Shown here one piece after another: positions 9,848 through 18,866 of a stretch of DNA of 64,000 nucleotides. The stretch spans positions 339,615-403,614 of the forward strand of contig NZ_CH672414.1 in the NCBI RefSeq assembly GCF_000152785.1, in the 5' to 3' direction. Source of the DNA: Yoonia vestfoldensis SKA53. GTDB taxonomy: Bacteria > Pseudomonadota > Alphaproteobacteria > Rhodobacterales > Rhodobacteraceae. Position numbers and translations under genes: made by a program. The notes beneath the pieces were generated by a model. That model saw only the letters and a list, made by a program, of their open reading frames with translations, was not told the DNA's origin and searched no databases. How positions within the stretch are numbered: the first letter of the stretch is position 1; every line of letters starts with the position of its first letter.

Positions 9848-10276
9848 TTACCAATGGCCGGTATTGTCCATGCTGGCCCAGGGCTCAGCCGGCGGCAGGT
9901 TGTCGCCTTCCTGCAGCAATTCGATCGAAATGTTGTCGGGTGACCGTACAAATGCCATATGGCCGTCGCGGGGCGGGCGGTTGATGGTCACGCCATTGTC
10001 CATCAGATGCTGGCACAGCGCGTAGATGTCGCTGGTCCGATAGGCCAGATGCCCGAAATGGCGGCTGTCCGACGGCAAGCCCGCATCGCCGTCCCAATTA
10101 TAGGTCAGCTCGACCGGACAATCCTCTTGTCCCGGCGGCGCCATGAACACGAGCGAAAACCGCCCCTTGTCATTGTCGATGCGCCGCGTTTCGCGCAGGC
10201 CAAGCAAGGCGTAAAACGCCATCGACGCCTCGAGGTCTTTCACGCGCACCATCGTGTGCAGGTAGGTCAGGGTCAT
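9848..10276 (-). CDS. VOC-family protein, lactoylglutathione lyase-like (glyoxalase I)
   Basis: The 142-residue product is a vicinal-oxygen-chelate protein resembling glyoxalase I, which isomerises the methylglyoxal-glutathione hemithioacetal to S-lactoylglutathione. The two beta-alpha-beta halves begin at LHTMVRVKDLEASMAFY (metal His near residue 5) and FGHLAYRTSDIYALC (near 74). Metal-ligand candidates are His5, the Glu in VELTYNWD, His in FGHLAY and Glu in SIELLQEG. The start at 10276 is set by AGAAGGA upstream; the longer frame to 10414 has no support. Confidence 0.86.
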   Translation of the reverse strand: MTLTYLHTMVRVKDLEASMAFYALLGLRETRRIDNDKGRFSLVFMAPPGQEDCPVELTYNWDGDAGLPSDSRHFGHLAYRTSDIYALCQHLMDNGVTINRPPRDGHMAFVRSPDNISIELLQEGDNLPPAEPWASMDNTGHW

Positions 10277-10454
10277 TGTTGCAATCCTTCTGTCATCTTC
10301 ACGCCAGCCTAACGCGGCTGGGCAGGGGGCGAAACAACCGAACCGATCAAAAAGGCGATAAGTGCCGCAGCCGCGCGCAGGATAACCGGCACAAGCAGCG
10401 GCCAGCAGGGCCAATACGTTGATTTTACGTCTATTTATTCAGGGGGTTCACCAA

Positions 10455-10529
10455 TGGCAGTCCCTAGGGGAATCGAACCCCTCTTTCCAGGTTGAAAACC
10501 TGGCGTCCTAACCGATAGACGAAGGGACC
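10455..10529 (-). tRNA. tRNA-Glu (TTC)
   Basis: The minus strand folds into a 75-nt cloverleaf starting GGTCCCTTCGTCTATCGG, with anticodon TTC in the loop between GCCAGG and CCTGGA stems, a T-loop GTTCGATTC, and an encoded CCA. It stands alone between the glyoxalase gene and recJ. Confidence 0.97.
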
Positions 10530-10604
10530 GCACTTGGTGTCGCGCTTTTAGGCAAAGCCCGCAGCGCGCGCAAGGGGGAATTTACGGTTTTTTCCGAACC
10601 CGCA

Positions 10605-12365
10605 TCAATGCGCGGGCGCGGCGTCTTCGAGGCGCAATTGCACCGATTGGCGGCCTTGCCAGACATTGACTTCGATCCGTCCGGCAAGGTGGAACCGGGT
10701 GCCGTTATGCTGCAGCAGCGCAGGCCCCAAAGGCCCATCCATTGCCCCAAAACAGATCGCGTCGATCCGCGCACCCAGCCCGTCGCCAAAGCTGATCTTG
10801 AGATGGGTTTCGCCCACTTGTTTGGCGAAAAGAATCTGGCAATCGGGAAAGGCGAAACGCGGGGCAGGCGCGCCCGCCCCGAACGGCCCCGCATCATCAA
10901 GCAAGGTCACCAGATCGACCGTTGCCGCCCCCGGCATCAGGATACCGTCCAACCGCAGATCGGCAGGCCCCAGCGCGCTGGCCCCTTGTTTGTCCAGCAA
11001 TTCCGCCAGCCGCGCCATCGCCGGTTCCAGCCTGTCCTGCGCGACACTCAGCCCCGCCGCCATCTTGTGCCCGCCACCTTTCAGCAGCAGCCCTTCGCTG
11101 GCCAGCCGCTGGATCGCAGCACCCAGATCAATGCCCGATACCGACCGACCCGATCCTTTGCCGATTCCATCCTCGAGCCCGATCACGACTGCGGGGCGGT
11201 TGGTGGCCTCTTTCAGCCGGGCCGCGACGATCCCGACCACGCCCGGGTGCCAACCTTCTCCCGCCGCCCAGACCAGCGGGCCATCCGTGCCGCGCGCCAG
11301 CGCCTGTGCGATGGCCACATCACGCACCGCCTGTTCCACGGCGCGCCGGTCGGTGTTCAGCTGGTCGAGCATATCCGCCAGATCGCGCGCCTCTGCGGGA
11401 TCATCGCTGGCCAGCAATCGCGCGCCCAGATCGGCCTTGCCGATCCGGCCGCCCGCATTGACCCGCGGCCCCAGCAAAAACCCCAGATGATAGGCTGTGG
11501 GTGCCGCATCCAGCCCCGACACATCCGCCAGCGCTGTCAGCCCCACACGCGCACGGCGCGCCATCACCACCAGCCCTTGGCGCACAAAGGCGCGGTTCAC
11601 CCCCACAAGGGGGGCGACATCAGCGACAGTGGCCAGCGCCACAAGATCAAGCATCGCCATCAGATCCGGCCCCGCCTTGCCCGCATCCCGCAACTGCCGG
11701 TTCGCCTCAACCAGCATTAAAAACACAACGCCCGCGGCACAGAGATGCGCCAGATCGCCGCTTTCGTCCTGCCGGTTTGGGTTCACGACAGCATAGGCCG
11801 CCGGCAGGGTCTCGCCGCCAAGATGATGGTCCAGCACGATCACATCCGCGCGCACCGCCGCGGCAATCGGGCCATGCGACAGCGTCCCGCAATCGACGCA
11901 GATGATCAGGTCATGCGCCGCAGCCAATTCTGCCATGGCGGGCTCATTGGGGCCATAGCCTTCGTCGATGCGGTCAGGGATATAGAGCGTCGCGCGCAAT
12001 CCCCGCTGCCGCAGCCAGACGATCAAAAGCGCAGCCGACGCCCCGCCATCTACGTCATAATCGGCAAAAACCGCGATCCGCTCGCGCCCTGCCACGGCCT
12101 GCAAAAACCGCGTGGCCGCCTTTTCCATGTCACGCAAACTGCGCGGATCAGGCAGCAGATCGCGCAGAGTCGGAGCCAGAAACAACGCCGCCTCCTGCGA
12201 CGGCACGCCGCGCCGCGCAAGCGTCCGGCACAGCGCGGGCGGCAGGTTGGTCGCCTGCACCATCGCCTCGGCAGCGCGGTCTTCCTGCGCGTTTGGCCCA
12301 ACCCAACGGCGACCGGTCAAGGACGCAGCCACCCCTAGAAACGCATGATCTTGTGGTATGTTCAT
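10605..12365 (-). CDS. recJ: Single-stranded-DNA-specific exonuclease RecJ
   Basis: RecJ degrades single-stranded DNA 5' to 3' in RecFOR recombination, mismatch repair and base excision repair. The 586-residue protein has the DHH phosphoesterase motifs: FADYDVDGGASA near residue 99, ICVDCGT near 155, VIVLDHHLGGE near 175 (DHH), and the DHHA1 glycine-rich GKGSGRSVSGI segment near 402. The C-terminal OB-fold ends at the stop. Length fits the family (about 570-590). It begins 90 bases after glpX, with a hairpin element between, so it may have its own promoter. Confidence 0.95.
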   Translation of the reverse strand: MNIPQDHAFLGVAASLTGRRWVGPNAQEDRAAEAMVQATNLPPALCRTLARRGVPSQEAALFLAPTLRDLLPDPRSLRDMEKAATRFLQAVAGRERIAVFADYDVDGGASAALLIVWLRQRGLRATLYIPDRIDEGYGPNEPAMAELAAAHDLIICVDCGTLSHGPIAAAVRADVIVLDHHLGGETLPAAYAVVNPNRQDESGDLAHLCAAGVVFLMLVEANRQLRDAGKAGPDLMAMLDLVALATVADVAPLVGVNRAFVRQGLVVMARRARVGLTALADVSGLDAAPTAYHLGFLLGPRVNAGGRIGKADLGARLLASDDPAEARDLADMLDQLNTDRRAVEQAVRDVAIAQALARGTDGPLVWAAGEGWHPGVVGIVAARLKEATNRPAVVIGLEDGIGKGSGRSVSGIDLGAAIQRLASEGLLLKGGGHKMAAGLSVAQDRLEPAMARLAELLDKQGASALGPADLRLDGILMPGAATVDLVTLLDDAGPFGAGAPAPRFAFPDCQILFAKQVGETHLKISFGDGLGARIDAICFGAMDGPLGPALLQHNGTRFHLAGRIEVNVWQGRQSVQLRLEDAAPAH

Positions 12366-12409
12366 GCACCCATACTAGCAGCGCCGCCGCCGCCATGCCA
12401 CGCCCTGAC

Positions 12410-12455
12410 TTCTTATTTCCTAAAATACTCCCGCCGGAGGCGGCGCGTCAGCGCC
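12410..12455 (-). repeat. Intergenic hairpin/ATTTT element, copy B
   Basis: Minus-strand element directly after the glpX stop. It shows two GC hairpins (GGCGC-tgac-GCGCC and CCGCC-tcc-GGCGG), then GGAGTATTTTAGG and AAATAAGAAG. It is a type-1 copy of the recurrent intergenic element and a likely glpX terminator. Confidence 0.65.
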
Positions 12456-13421
12456 TCAGCGCACGGGATTGCGATAGATCATCCGCCGCACCGATCCAGT
12501 TTTGGACCGCATCAGGATCGTCTCGGCGGTGACAAAACCGACCTCGCGCTTGATGCCCGGTACCAAAGATCCATCCGTGACACCGGTCGCGGCAAAGATC
12601 ACATCGCCTGTCACAAGGTCGTCACGGGTATACACACGGTCAAAATTGGTGATCCCGGCCTTGGTTGCGCGCGCGCGCTCATCATCGTTGCGAAACAAAA
12701 GCCGGCCGAAAATCTGCCCGCCCATGCATTTCAGCGCGGCTGCGGCCAGCACACCTTCGGGCGCACCGCCAGACCCCATATACATGTCGATGCCGGTGAT
12801 ATCGGGTTCGGCACAATGCATGACACCGGCGACATCACCATCGGTGATCAGCCGGATCGCGGCCCCCGTGGCGCGGATTTCGGCAATCATGTCTTCGTGG
12901 CGCGGGCGTTCCAGCACGCAGACGGTGATATCCTTGGTCGAACAGCCCTTGGCGGCGGCCAGCGCCGAAACACGTTCCGCAGGCGACATATCCAGCGTCA
13001 CGACACCGGTTCGAAACCCAGGCCCGATCGCCAGCTTGTCCATATAGACATCCGGCGCATGCAACATCGACCCGCGCGGGCCCATCGCAATCACGGCCAA
13101 TGCATTGGGCATGTCCTTGGCGGTCAGCGTGGTGCCTTCCAGCGGGTCAAGCGCGATATCCACGCCCGGCCCATTGCCGGTGCCGACCTCTTCGCCGATG
13201 AACAGCATCGGGGCTTCGTCGCGTTCACCTTCGCCGATCACCACGACACCGGCAATATCGAGCTTGTTGAGCTGATTGCGCATCGCATCCACCGCCGCCT
13301 GATCGGCGGCCTTTTCATCGCCGCGCCCGATCAGAGAGGCGCAGGCGATGGCGGCAGCTTCAGAGACGCGGGCCAGACCGAGCGACAGGTTGCGGTCGTT
13401 GAAATCGGCGGGGCTGGGCAT
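12456..13421 (-). CDS. glpX: Class II fructose-1,6-bisphosphatase
   Basis: GlpX hydrolyses fructose 1,6-bisphosphate to fructose 6-phosphate in gluconeogenesis; cyanobacterial and some proteobacterial versions also accept sedoheptulose 1,7-bisphosphate. The 321-residue protein has the metal-binding ALDPLEGTTLTA motif near residue 88, the upstream VIGEGERDEAPML near 56, and the GSGGAPEGVLAAAALKCMGG block near 186. The start at 13421 has GAAGGA upstream; the frame continues 17 codons further without a ribosome site. It is downstream of hom on the same strand with a 70-base gap. Confidence 0.95.
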   Translation of the reverse strand: MPSPADFNDRNLSLGLARVSEAAAIACASLIGRGDEKAADQAAVDAMRNQLNKLDIAGVVVIGEGERDEAPMLFIGEEVGTGNGPGVDIALDPLEGTTLTAKDMPNALAVIAMGPRGSMLHAPDVYMDKLAIGPGFRTGVVTLDMSPAERVSALAAAKGCSTKDITVCVLERPRHEDMIAEIRATGAAIRLITDGDVAGVMHCAEPDITGIDMYMGSGGAPEGVLAAAALKCMGGQIFGRLLFRNDDERARATKAGITNFDRVYTRDDLVTGDVIFAATGVTDGSLVPGIKREVGFVTAETILMRSKTGSVRRMIYRNPVR

Positions 13422-13491
13422 ATGGGTATTCCTTCGGGATGTTCGCCCCGACGTAAACCCTGCTTGGGCCACGGTCGCAAGGCTGTTTGCG

Positions 13492-14778
13492 CTAAACCGC
13501 CTCGATCCGGATCGCGACTGGATCGCCCGACACCACGCCGGTGTCCTTGAACGCGGCCAAAGCCTCGTCCAATGCGGTGCGGGTCGTCTTATGCGTCACG
13601 ATCAACACAGGTGCCGTGGGTTCGGCATGGCCATATTGGCGCATCCGGTCGATGGAAATGCCCGCATCGCCCAAGGCGCGCGCGACCTTGGCCAGCGCAC
13701 CGGGTTTATCAAGCAGTTGCAGCCGCAGATAATAGGGGGCGGGGACCGCCGCCAATGCGGGGCGCGCGCGCCGCAGGCTGGTCGCGGGCTGACCAAAGGT
13801 CGAGATCCGCAGGCCGCGCGCGATATCCATCACATCGCCCATCACGGCACTGGCGGTCGGGCCTTCGCCTGCACCGGGGCCACGCAGCACGATCTGGCCG
13901 ACCGAATCGCCTTCCAGCACAATCATATTGGTGCCGCCCTGCAACTGGCCAAGCGGTGATGTGTCCGGCACCAGACAAGGCGACATCCGTTGTTCCAGCC
14001 CGCGCCCGGTCATCTGTGCGACACCCAAAAGCTTGATCTTGAATCCCATATCGGCGGCTTGGCGGATATCTTCGATACTGACCGCACCAATCCCTTCCAG
14101 CTGCACGGCATCGAAATCCACCTGCGTGCCGAATGCGATGGCCGATAACAGCGCCAGTTTGTGCCCGGCGTCGATCCCGCCCACATCCAGTTCGGGGTCG
14201 GCTTCCAGATAGCCAAGGGCATTGGCCTCGTCGAACACCTCGCTATAGGTCAGGCCCGCGTTTTCCATGCGGGTCAGGATGTAATTGCAGCTTCCGTTCA
14301 TCACGCCCATGATCCGGATGATGTCATTGGCGGCCAGCCCTTCGGTCAGCGCCTTGACGACGGGAATACCGCCAGCAACGGCGGCCTCAAAGCGGACCAC
14401 ACGGCCTGCGGCCTCGGCGGCTTCGGCGATGGCCTGACCGTGCACGGCCAGCAGCGCCTTGTTGGCGGAAACCACATCCTTGCCTGCGGCAATTGCGGCC
14501 TCGGTCGCTTCCTTTGCGGGGCCATCATGGCCGCCCATCACCTCGATGAACAGATCGACATCATCGCGGCGGGCAAGGGCCACAGGATCATCTTCCCATG
14601 CATAGCCCGACAGATCGACGCCGCGATCCTTGTCACGGCTGCGCGCCGATACCGCACTGATCGAGATCGCACGACCAGAGCGCGCCTGTAACAGATCGGC
14701 ATGTTTCTGCACGATCCGCACGACGCCCACGCCAACGGTGCCCAGTCCCGCAATGCCGAGCCTTAAGGGGTGTGTCAT
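13492..14778 (-). CDS. hom: Homoserine dehydrogenase
   Basis: Hom reduces aspartate semialdehyde to homoserine, the branch point to methionine and threonine. The 428-residue protein has an N-terminal NAD(P)-binding GLGTVGVGVV motif (residues 11-20), the catalytic region NALGYLEADPELDVGGIDAGHK near residue 190-215 with the conserved lysine, and a C-terminal ACT domain starting near YLRLQLLDKPGALA (about residue 350), suggesting feedback control by an amino acid such as threonine. metZ, a later methionine-pathway gene, is also in this window. Single-domain, not fused to aspartate kinase. Confidence 0.95.
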   Translation of the reverse strand: MTHPLRLGIAGLGTVGVGVVRIVQKHADLLQARSGRAISISAVSARSRDKDRGVDLSGYAWEDDPVALARRDDVDLFIEVMGGHDGPAKEATEAAIAAGKDVVSANKALLAVHGQAIAEAAEAAGRVVRFEAAVAGGIPVVKALTEGLAANDIIRIMGVMNGSCNYILTRMENAGLTYSEVFDEANALGYLEADPELDVGGIDAGHKLALLSAIAFGTQVDFDAVQLEGIGAVSIEDIRQAADMGFKIKLLGVAQMTGRGLEQRMSPCLVPDTSPLGQLQGGTNMIVLEGDSVGQIVLRGPGAGEGPTASAVMGDVMDIARGLRISTFGQPATSLRRARPALAAVPAPYYLRLQLLDKPGALAKVARALGDAGISIDRMRQYGHAEPTAPVLIVTHKTTRTALDEALAAFKDTGVVSGDPVAIRIEAV

Positions 14779-14832
14779 GCTGTCAAATCCATCTGTGTCG
14801 CGGTTTCCATGCGGTGTAGCGAATAGATATGG

Positions 14833-15063
14833 CTACTGCAACGCGTCCGGATCAATCGCGCGCAGCGTCGCCGCACGGCGTTGCAACGCGGCCAGCCGGT
14901 TTTCCATGCCGTCCGCTTCGGTCATGACCGGTGCGGGCAGATCTTCCAGCGGTGCCAGACGCGGGTAAGGGGCAAGGCGCGCGGTGTCGGATAGGGTGCC
15001 GTCAAGCGCGGGAATATCCGCGCAGGCGGCAAGGATAAGCAAAAAGGGCAGGGCATAGCGCAT
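14833..15063 (-). CDS. Small predicted lipoprotein
   Basis: A 76-residue protein with an N-terminal signal MRYALPFLLILAACADI whose LAAC lipobox would make Cys14 the mature lipidated residue. The mature part is proline-rich (ARLAPYPRLAPLEDLPAP) and then helical with charged residues. I do not recognise a characterised family. ATGs further upstream (15081, 15114) would add a basic, Cys-rich extension and are less likely. It is divergent from the TetR gene; the TetR-type palindrome at 15116 lies between them and could control both. Confidence 0.7.
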   Translation of the reverse strand: MRYALPFLLILAACADIPALDGTLSDTARLAPYPRLAPLEDLPAPVMTEADGMENRLAALQRRAATLRAIDPDALQ

Positions 15064-15115
15064 GTGGCAGACAATAGACATGCAGCGGCCTTTGCAGCAA
15101 GTCGGGCTTTTCATT

Positions 15116-15129
15116 TGAACGACTGTTCA
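15116..15129. promoter_or_regulatory. Palindrome, candidate TetR operator
   Basis: TGAAC-gact-GTTCA is a perfect 5-bp inverted repeat with a four-base spacer, 13 bases before the tetR ATG and 52 bases before the divergent lipoprotein start. Position and symmetry fit an autoregulatory operator. Confidence 0.5.
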
Positions 15130-15142
15130 GTTAGATGGGCCC

Positions 15143-15730
15143 ATGGCGCGCAAACAAGGGTCTCATTCCGATATCACCGGCCCACGGGTGCAGGACACGG
15201 CCTTGCGGCTGATCGCGCGGCATGGCTATGCGGCCGTGTCGATGCGCCAGATCGCGGCTGAGGTGGGCGTACAGGCGGGGGCGCTATATAATTACACCCC
15301 TGACAAGCAGACCCTGCTGTTCGATCTGATGCGCGCGCATATGCAGGAGGTGCTGGATGCGCTGGCCGCGGCCGATCTGCGCGGTGATCCGCCCGCGCGG
15401 CTGGATGGGTTTACGCGGTTTCATATACGGTTCCATCTGCCGCGGCCGGATCAGGTGTTCGTATCCTATATGGAATTGCGCAACCTTGCGCCTGAAAACT
15501 TTGCCATTCTGGAATCCATGCGCCGCGACTATGAAACCGCGCTTGAAGATATCCTGCGCGACGGGGTGGCGGCAGGCGTGTTTGCCGTGCCTGACACGCG
15601 GATCGCGACAATGGCAATCATTGCCATGTTGACCGGGCTCAGCCATTGGTACCGCGAAGGTGGCAGGCTGGGCATGGATGCGATCGAAGAAATCTATTGC
15701 AACCTTGTTCAGAAATCCGTCCGGCGCTGA
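15143..15730 (+). CDS. TetR/AcrR-family transcriptional regulator
   Basis: A 195-residue TetR protein. The N-terminal HTH covers about residues 16-62 (VQDTALRLIARHGYAAVSMRQIAA, then the recognition helix in VGVQAGALYNYTPDKQTLL). The C-terminal all-helical ligand domain contains FVSYMELRNLAPENF near 110, a feature shared with regulators of acyl-CoA metabolism, but the ligand cannot be read from sequence. A palindrome just upstream suggests autoregulation. It is followed 15 bases later by a membrane protein gene on the same strand. Confidence 0.87.
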   Translation: MARKQGSHSDITGPRVQDTALRLIARHGYAAVSMRQIAAEVGVQAGALYNYTPDKQTLLFDLMRAHMQEVLDALAAADLRGDPPARLDGFTRFHIRFHLPRPDQVFVSYMELRNLAPENFAILESMRRDYETALEDILRDGVAAGVFAVPDTRIATMAIIAMLTGLSHWYREGGRLGMDAIEEIYCNLVQKSVRR

Positions 15731-15745
15731 CGCGAAAGGCTATCC

Positions 15746-16231
15746 ATGTTCAACCCCGATCACACCGGCGGTTATCCTACCGTCCATGCTTCCGAGGGGC
15801 GCCGTTATTTTGCCTGTGCGGTAATCTACGGGTTGGGCGGATTGCTGATCTATACGGCGATGGCCCATCCACCTGACCTGATCTGGTTGATCTTTATGTT
15901 GGGTTTCGGGGCGGCGATGCTGTGGCTGGGGGAAATGATGCGCCGTGCCACGCGGTTGGGCATTGTGCTGACCGACGCCGACCTGCGCGACACCGATGGC
16001 ATGGTTCTGGTGCGGATCGACGATATCGCGCTGGTGGACCGGGGCGCGCTGGCGTTGAAACCGGCCAATGGCTTTACGCTGGTGCTGCACAAACGTCAGC
16101 CGCCGGGCTGGTCGCCCGGCATGTGGTGGCGGATCGGTAAACGCGTGGGCATTGGCGGTGTCACCGCAGCAGGCCCGGCCAAGTTCATTGCCGAACAGAT
16201 CGCCCTGCGTATCAAGGCGCGCAGCGGCTGA
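15746..16231 (+). CDS. Two-TM membrane protein of unknown function
   Basis: The 161-residue protein has two hydrophobic segments near residues 22-40 and 46-62, forming a hairpin. A C-terminal cytosolic domain follows, rich in beta-strand pattern (GIVLTDADLRDTDGMVLVRIDDIALVD), which resembles the PH-like domains found after such hairpins. No characterised family is recognised. It follows the TetR gene by 15 bases, so it is likely co-transcribed and perhaps controlled by it. It is convergent with the Tad-type genes and its stop abuts theirs. Confidence 0.7.
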   Translation: MFNPDHTGGYPTVHASEGRRYFACAVIYGLGGLLIYTAMAHPPDLIWLIFMLGFGAAMLWLGEMMRRATRLGIVLTDADLRDTDGMVLVRIDDIALVDRGALALKPANGFTLVLHKRQPPGWSPGMWWRIGKRVGIGGVTAAGPAKFIAEQIALRIKARSG

Positions 16232-16837
16232 TCAGCAAATCTCGTCGCCATTGGTCGGGATCGACGGTGTCGGGTCAAAGCAGATCGCTGGCACGAACCG
16301 TGGCGATATGACCGTGAACGTCGTCATCTGGACCGGATCCAGAGTGTTGTTCGTGAAGGGCGCGATGCCCAGCGAAAACGGCGCGCGATAGGCGGCGCTT
16401 GTTTCAACAAGAAGCGATGTCGCCCCATCCGCCAGCAGCGGCAGGCGGTCTGTCATCAAGGCAAGATCGGCATCCGTCAGCGCCTGACCCATACCGCGAC
16501 TTTCAGACCAGCGCAGCACATAGCGGTTCGCTCCCGCGTCCCATGCATAGGATGTGACACGCAGGGTGGGGGCGGGGTCGAATTCGACCAGCGTGCGCAG
16601 TAGCGCCTGCGCTGCATCAACATAGCCCGCACCGATGGCAACAGGCGCGCTGGCCTCGCGGCTGAACATATCCGCGATGGTCAGGCCTGCGCGCGCGCTG
16701 CGGGTTTCCGCGCGGAAGGCATCGAAATAAACCAGCGTGGACAACAAGGCCCATGTGATGATCGGCGTCACCAGCACCAGTTCAATGGCGGCTGATCCAT
16801 CTTCGTTATCGCGAAGGCGTTTGATCAGATCGGTCAT
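16232..16837 (-). CDS. TadE/TadG-like pseudopilin protein
   Basis: This 201-residue protein has a short basic N-terminus ending DNEDGSAAIELVLVTPII, the TadE-like processing/membrane signature with the conserved glutamate in the hydrophobic segment (residues about 11-38). The rest is probably periplasmic. TadE, TadF and TadG are minor components of Flp/Tad type IVc pili. It overlaps the upstream tadE-like gene; ATG at 16837 is preferred to 16840 because of spacing from AGGA. It is the last of three overlapping genes. No Tad ATPase or secretin gene is nearby. Confidence 0.8.
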   Translation of the reverse strand: MTDLIKRLRDNEDGSAAIELVLVTPIITWALLSTLVYFDAFRAETRSARAGLTIADMFSREASAPVAIGAGYVDAAQALLRTLVEFDPAPTLRVTSYAWDAGANRYVLRWSESRGMGQALTDADLALMTDRLPLLADGATSLLVETSAAYRAPFSLGIAPFTNNTLDPVQMTTFTVISPRFVPAICFDPTPSIPTNGDEIC

Positions 16838-17412
16838 CATGATCCTGGTGTGTTTCGGAACGGTTCCACGACGAAAGCCGTGGTCGAGACCAGCGCATAA
16901 GACCCGCCCGCCGCGCTGTCTGCATTGGCGTCAACAATGGTGCGTCCCAAAAGGCTGGTCGGCAGCACCGGATCAAGCCGGACGCAAACGCGCAGAAAGA
17001 TCAATTCGTTGTTGCCGCCGCTGGTGAAGGACGTGACAGGCTGAACTTCGGCGCCCCGATCAATGCATTGCACCGTGTCGGGCACATCGACCCAATTGCG
17101 CAGGTCGCGGCGGATCATTTCCAGCTGCAACTGGTTTTCGCAATCGGGCAAGAGCCGCGCCACGTTGCAGATATTGGTGCGCAGGCTGGCGCGGGTCGGG
17201 TTGGGGATTGCCCCGATGCGCACATCACGCACCACGACATCTACCGCCCGTTCCAGCGCGAAATGGCGCAGCGAAATCATCCCGCTTTCGTAGGTCATCA
17301 GAAAGAATGTCATGAACACCGGAAAGATGATCACGAATTCAACCGTGACCACACCATCCTCGTTGGCGCTAAACCGGCGCAAAAGATCGCGTAAACGCAA
17401 GGCGGACGTCAC
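16837..17412 (-). CDS. TadE-family pseudopilin protein
   Basis: A 191-residue TadE-like protein. The segment SANEDGVVTVEFVIIFPVF (about residues 15-33) contains the conserved Glu after a hydrophobic start, followed by a transmembrane stretch and the RHFALERAVDVVVRDVR region. The periplasmic part has paired cysteines (for example near residues 82 and 90). It starts with GTG and shares bases with the TadG stop, so it is translationally coupled. Likely role is in Flp/Tad pilus biogenesis; which of TadE or TadF it equals cannot be decided. Confidence 0.82.
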   Translation of the reverse strand: MTSALRLRDLLRRFSANEDGVVTVEFVIIFPVFMTFFLMTYESGMISLRHFALERAVDVVVRDVRIGAIPNPTRASLRTNICNVARLLPDCENQLQLEMIRRDLRNWVDVPDTVQCIDRGAEVQPVTSFTSGGNNELIFLRVCVRLDPVLPTSLLGRTIVDANADSAAGGSYALVSTTAFVVEPFRNTPGS

Positions 17413-18866
17413 AGGTTCAACCTCAGGTCAGTGATCCGTTCGGCAATACCGGAAAAGACGTCGATCAGCTCGGCACCGCTGGTGCGGAAAAACATGGATG
17501 GATCAGAGGCGCAGTTGCGCATCTGCAGGTCGGCGGCGCTGTTCGGCTGCACCTCGAATGCGACGGTATAGACGTCCACACTGCGCGCGGGTTGGTTGGC
17601 CAATGTGCAAATCGCCTCGAACCTGCCAACGTTGGTGGCGGCATCGACAAATTGGCCACGGTTGTCCCTGCCATTGATGGACCGCGAGATGATGTAGTCG
17701 ATGTCCCTTTCCTGCTGCGCAATGCGCGGTCTTTCCTGTTGCGTGATATCGCCATCGGTCATCAAAACGATGATCTTTTTGGTTTCAGGATCGTCCCATG
17801 CGGCAGGGCGGTTCGCAAATTGGGGCGGGACAAGCCCCCTGCCGGGGTGGCTGAGATGCATGAAAGCGGGTTGGCTGGACGGGTCGAGCGTCGCAAGCGC
17901 GTATTTCATCGCATAATGCGTGCCGGTGCCGTCATGCATCCGCAGGCCATTGATGAAAGACCGGGCCTGCGCAGGCGTGGCCATGGCATATTGGATCGAT
18001 GACCTGTCCTGCGGGCACCAGCCCCAATCCATCACCGATCTGGCGATATCCCAGACCTGGAAATGTGGCACTTGTGCGCGTCCGGCCCCCGGCAAACCGG
18101 CGCTGGACCAGTCGCTGCCGACCATTTCCACACAAGACGACACCTGTGGAAAGAAATAATCGTCCTCGGTCCCCAGAATGCCATCATCACCCGCCAGCAA
18201 CGTATCGGGATAGCGCACGCCGCCCATGAAGGCGAACATCTCTGGCCCCGGATTTGTCGCGCCCGCATAGGGGATGATCGTCAAGGACACGGTACCGCCA
18301 TTGGCGGGGTCCAACACTTCTTCGGCAAAGGCGATCGCCGCGGCCTGCATGTTCACGAACCGGTTGCTAAAGCGCATCGAGCCTGAAATATCCAGCACCA
18401 GCGAAATTTCGACCTTGCCGACACCTTCGGTCGCGCTTGACCGCGCGGGGGCTGTCAGACGGTCCATGCCGGCCAGCCGCAGGTAGAAGGTGTTCACATC
18501 AAGTGCGGACCGCACCGTCACGGTGCGCGAATTCCCGTTGTCCACCACGATAGGCGCGCCGACCAACGCATTGGGAAATCCTGCTTTGGCAAAGTAATCC
18601 TCGACAACATCGCGTGAATCGAGGGTCTGGTTCAAACTGGCCGCCGCTAGAACGGCACGGTCCGACACCGATTGCAGAGTCGCGCGCCGCGCCTCATAGC
18701 GCATGAAATCAACCGCCATGCCGCCCATGATCAACATCGTGACCAGCAGCAGGATCGTCATGATAATGACGCTGCCGTCCTCGTCCCGTCCAAAGGCGTG
18801 CAAATATCTGATGCGCCAGCGTGGGTTGTGTGCCTTGCTTGTCAAAGGCAGCTTTGAATTTTGCAT
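17409..18866 (-). CDS. TadG-like protein with von Willebrand A domain
   Basis: The 485-residue protein has a basic N-terminus, a transmembrane segment (VIIMTILLLVTMLIMGGMAV, about residues 33-52) and a large extracytoplasmic part with a von Willebrand A fold. The MIDAS motif DISGSMRFSN is near residue 160 and a second strand motif, KKIIVLMTDGDITQQ, near 358. This is the usual TadG layout (Tad_N domain, vWA, C-terminal cysteine pair). GAGGAT precedes the ATG. It is first in a three-gene operon with two TadE-like proteins and probably contributes to pilus assembly or surface adhesion. Confidence 0.85.
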   Translation of the reverse strand: MQNSKLPLTSKAHNPRWRIRYLHAFGRDEDGSVIIMTILLLVTMLIMGGMAVDFMRYEARRATLQSVSDRAVLAAASLNQTLDSRDVVEDYFAKAGFPNALVGAPIVVDNGNSRTVTVRSALDVNTFYLRLAGMDRLTAPARSSATEGVGKVEISLVLDISGSMRFSNRFVNMQAAAIAFAEEVLDPANGGTVSLTIIPYAGATNPGPEMFAFMGGVRYPDTLLAGDDGILGTEDDYFFPQVSSCVEMVGSDWSSAGLPGAGRAQVPHFQVWDIARSVMDWGWCPQDRSSIQYAMATPAQARSFINGLRMHDGTGTHYAMKYALATLDPSSQPAFMHLSHPGRGLVPPQFANRPAAWDDPETKKIIVLMTDGDITQQERPRIAQQERDIDYIISRSINGRDNRGQFVDAATNVGRFEAICTLANQPARSVDVYTVAFEVQPNSAADLQMRNCASDPSMFFRTSGAELIDVFSGIAERITDLRLNL

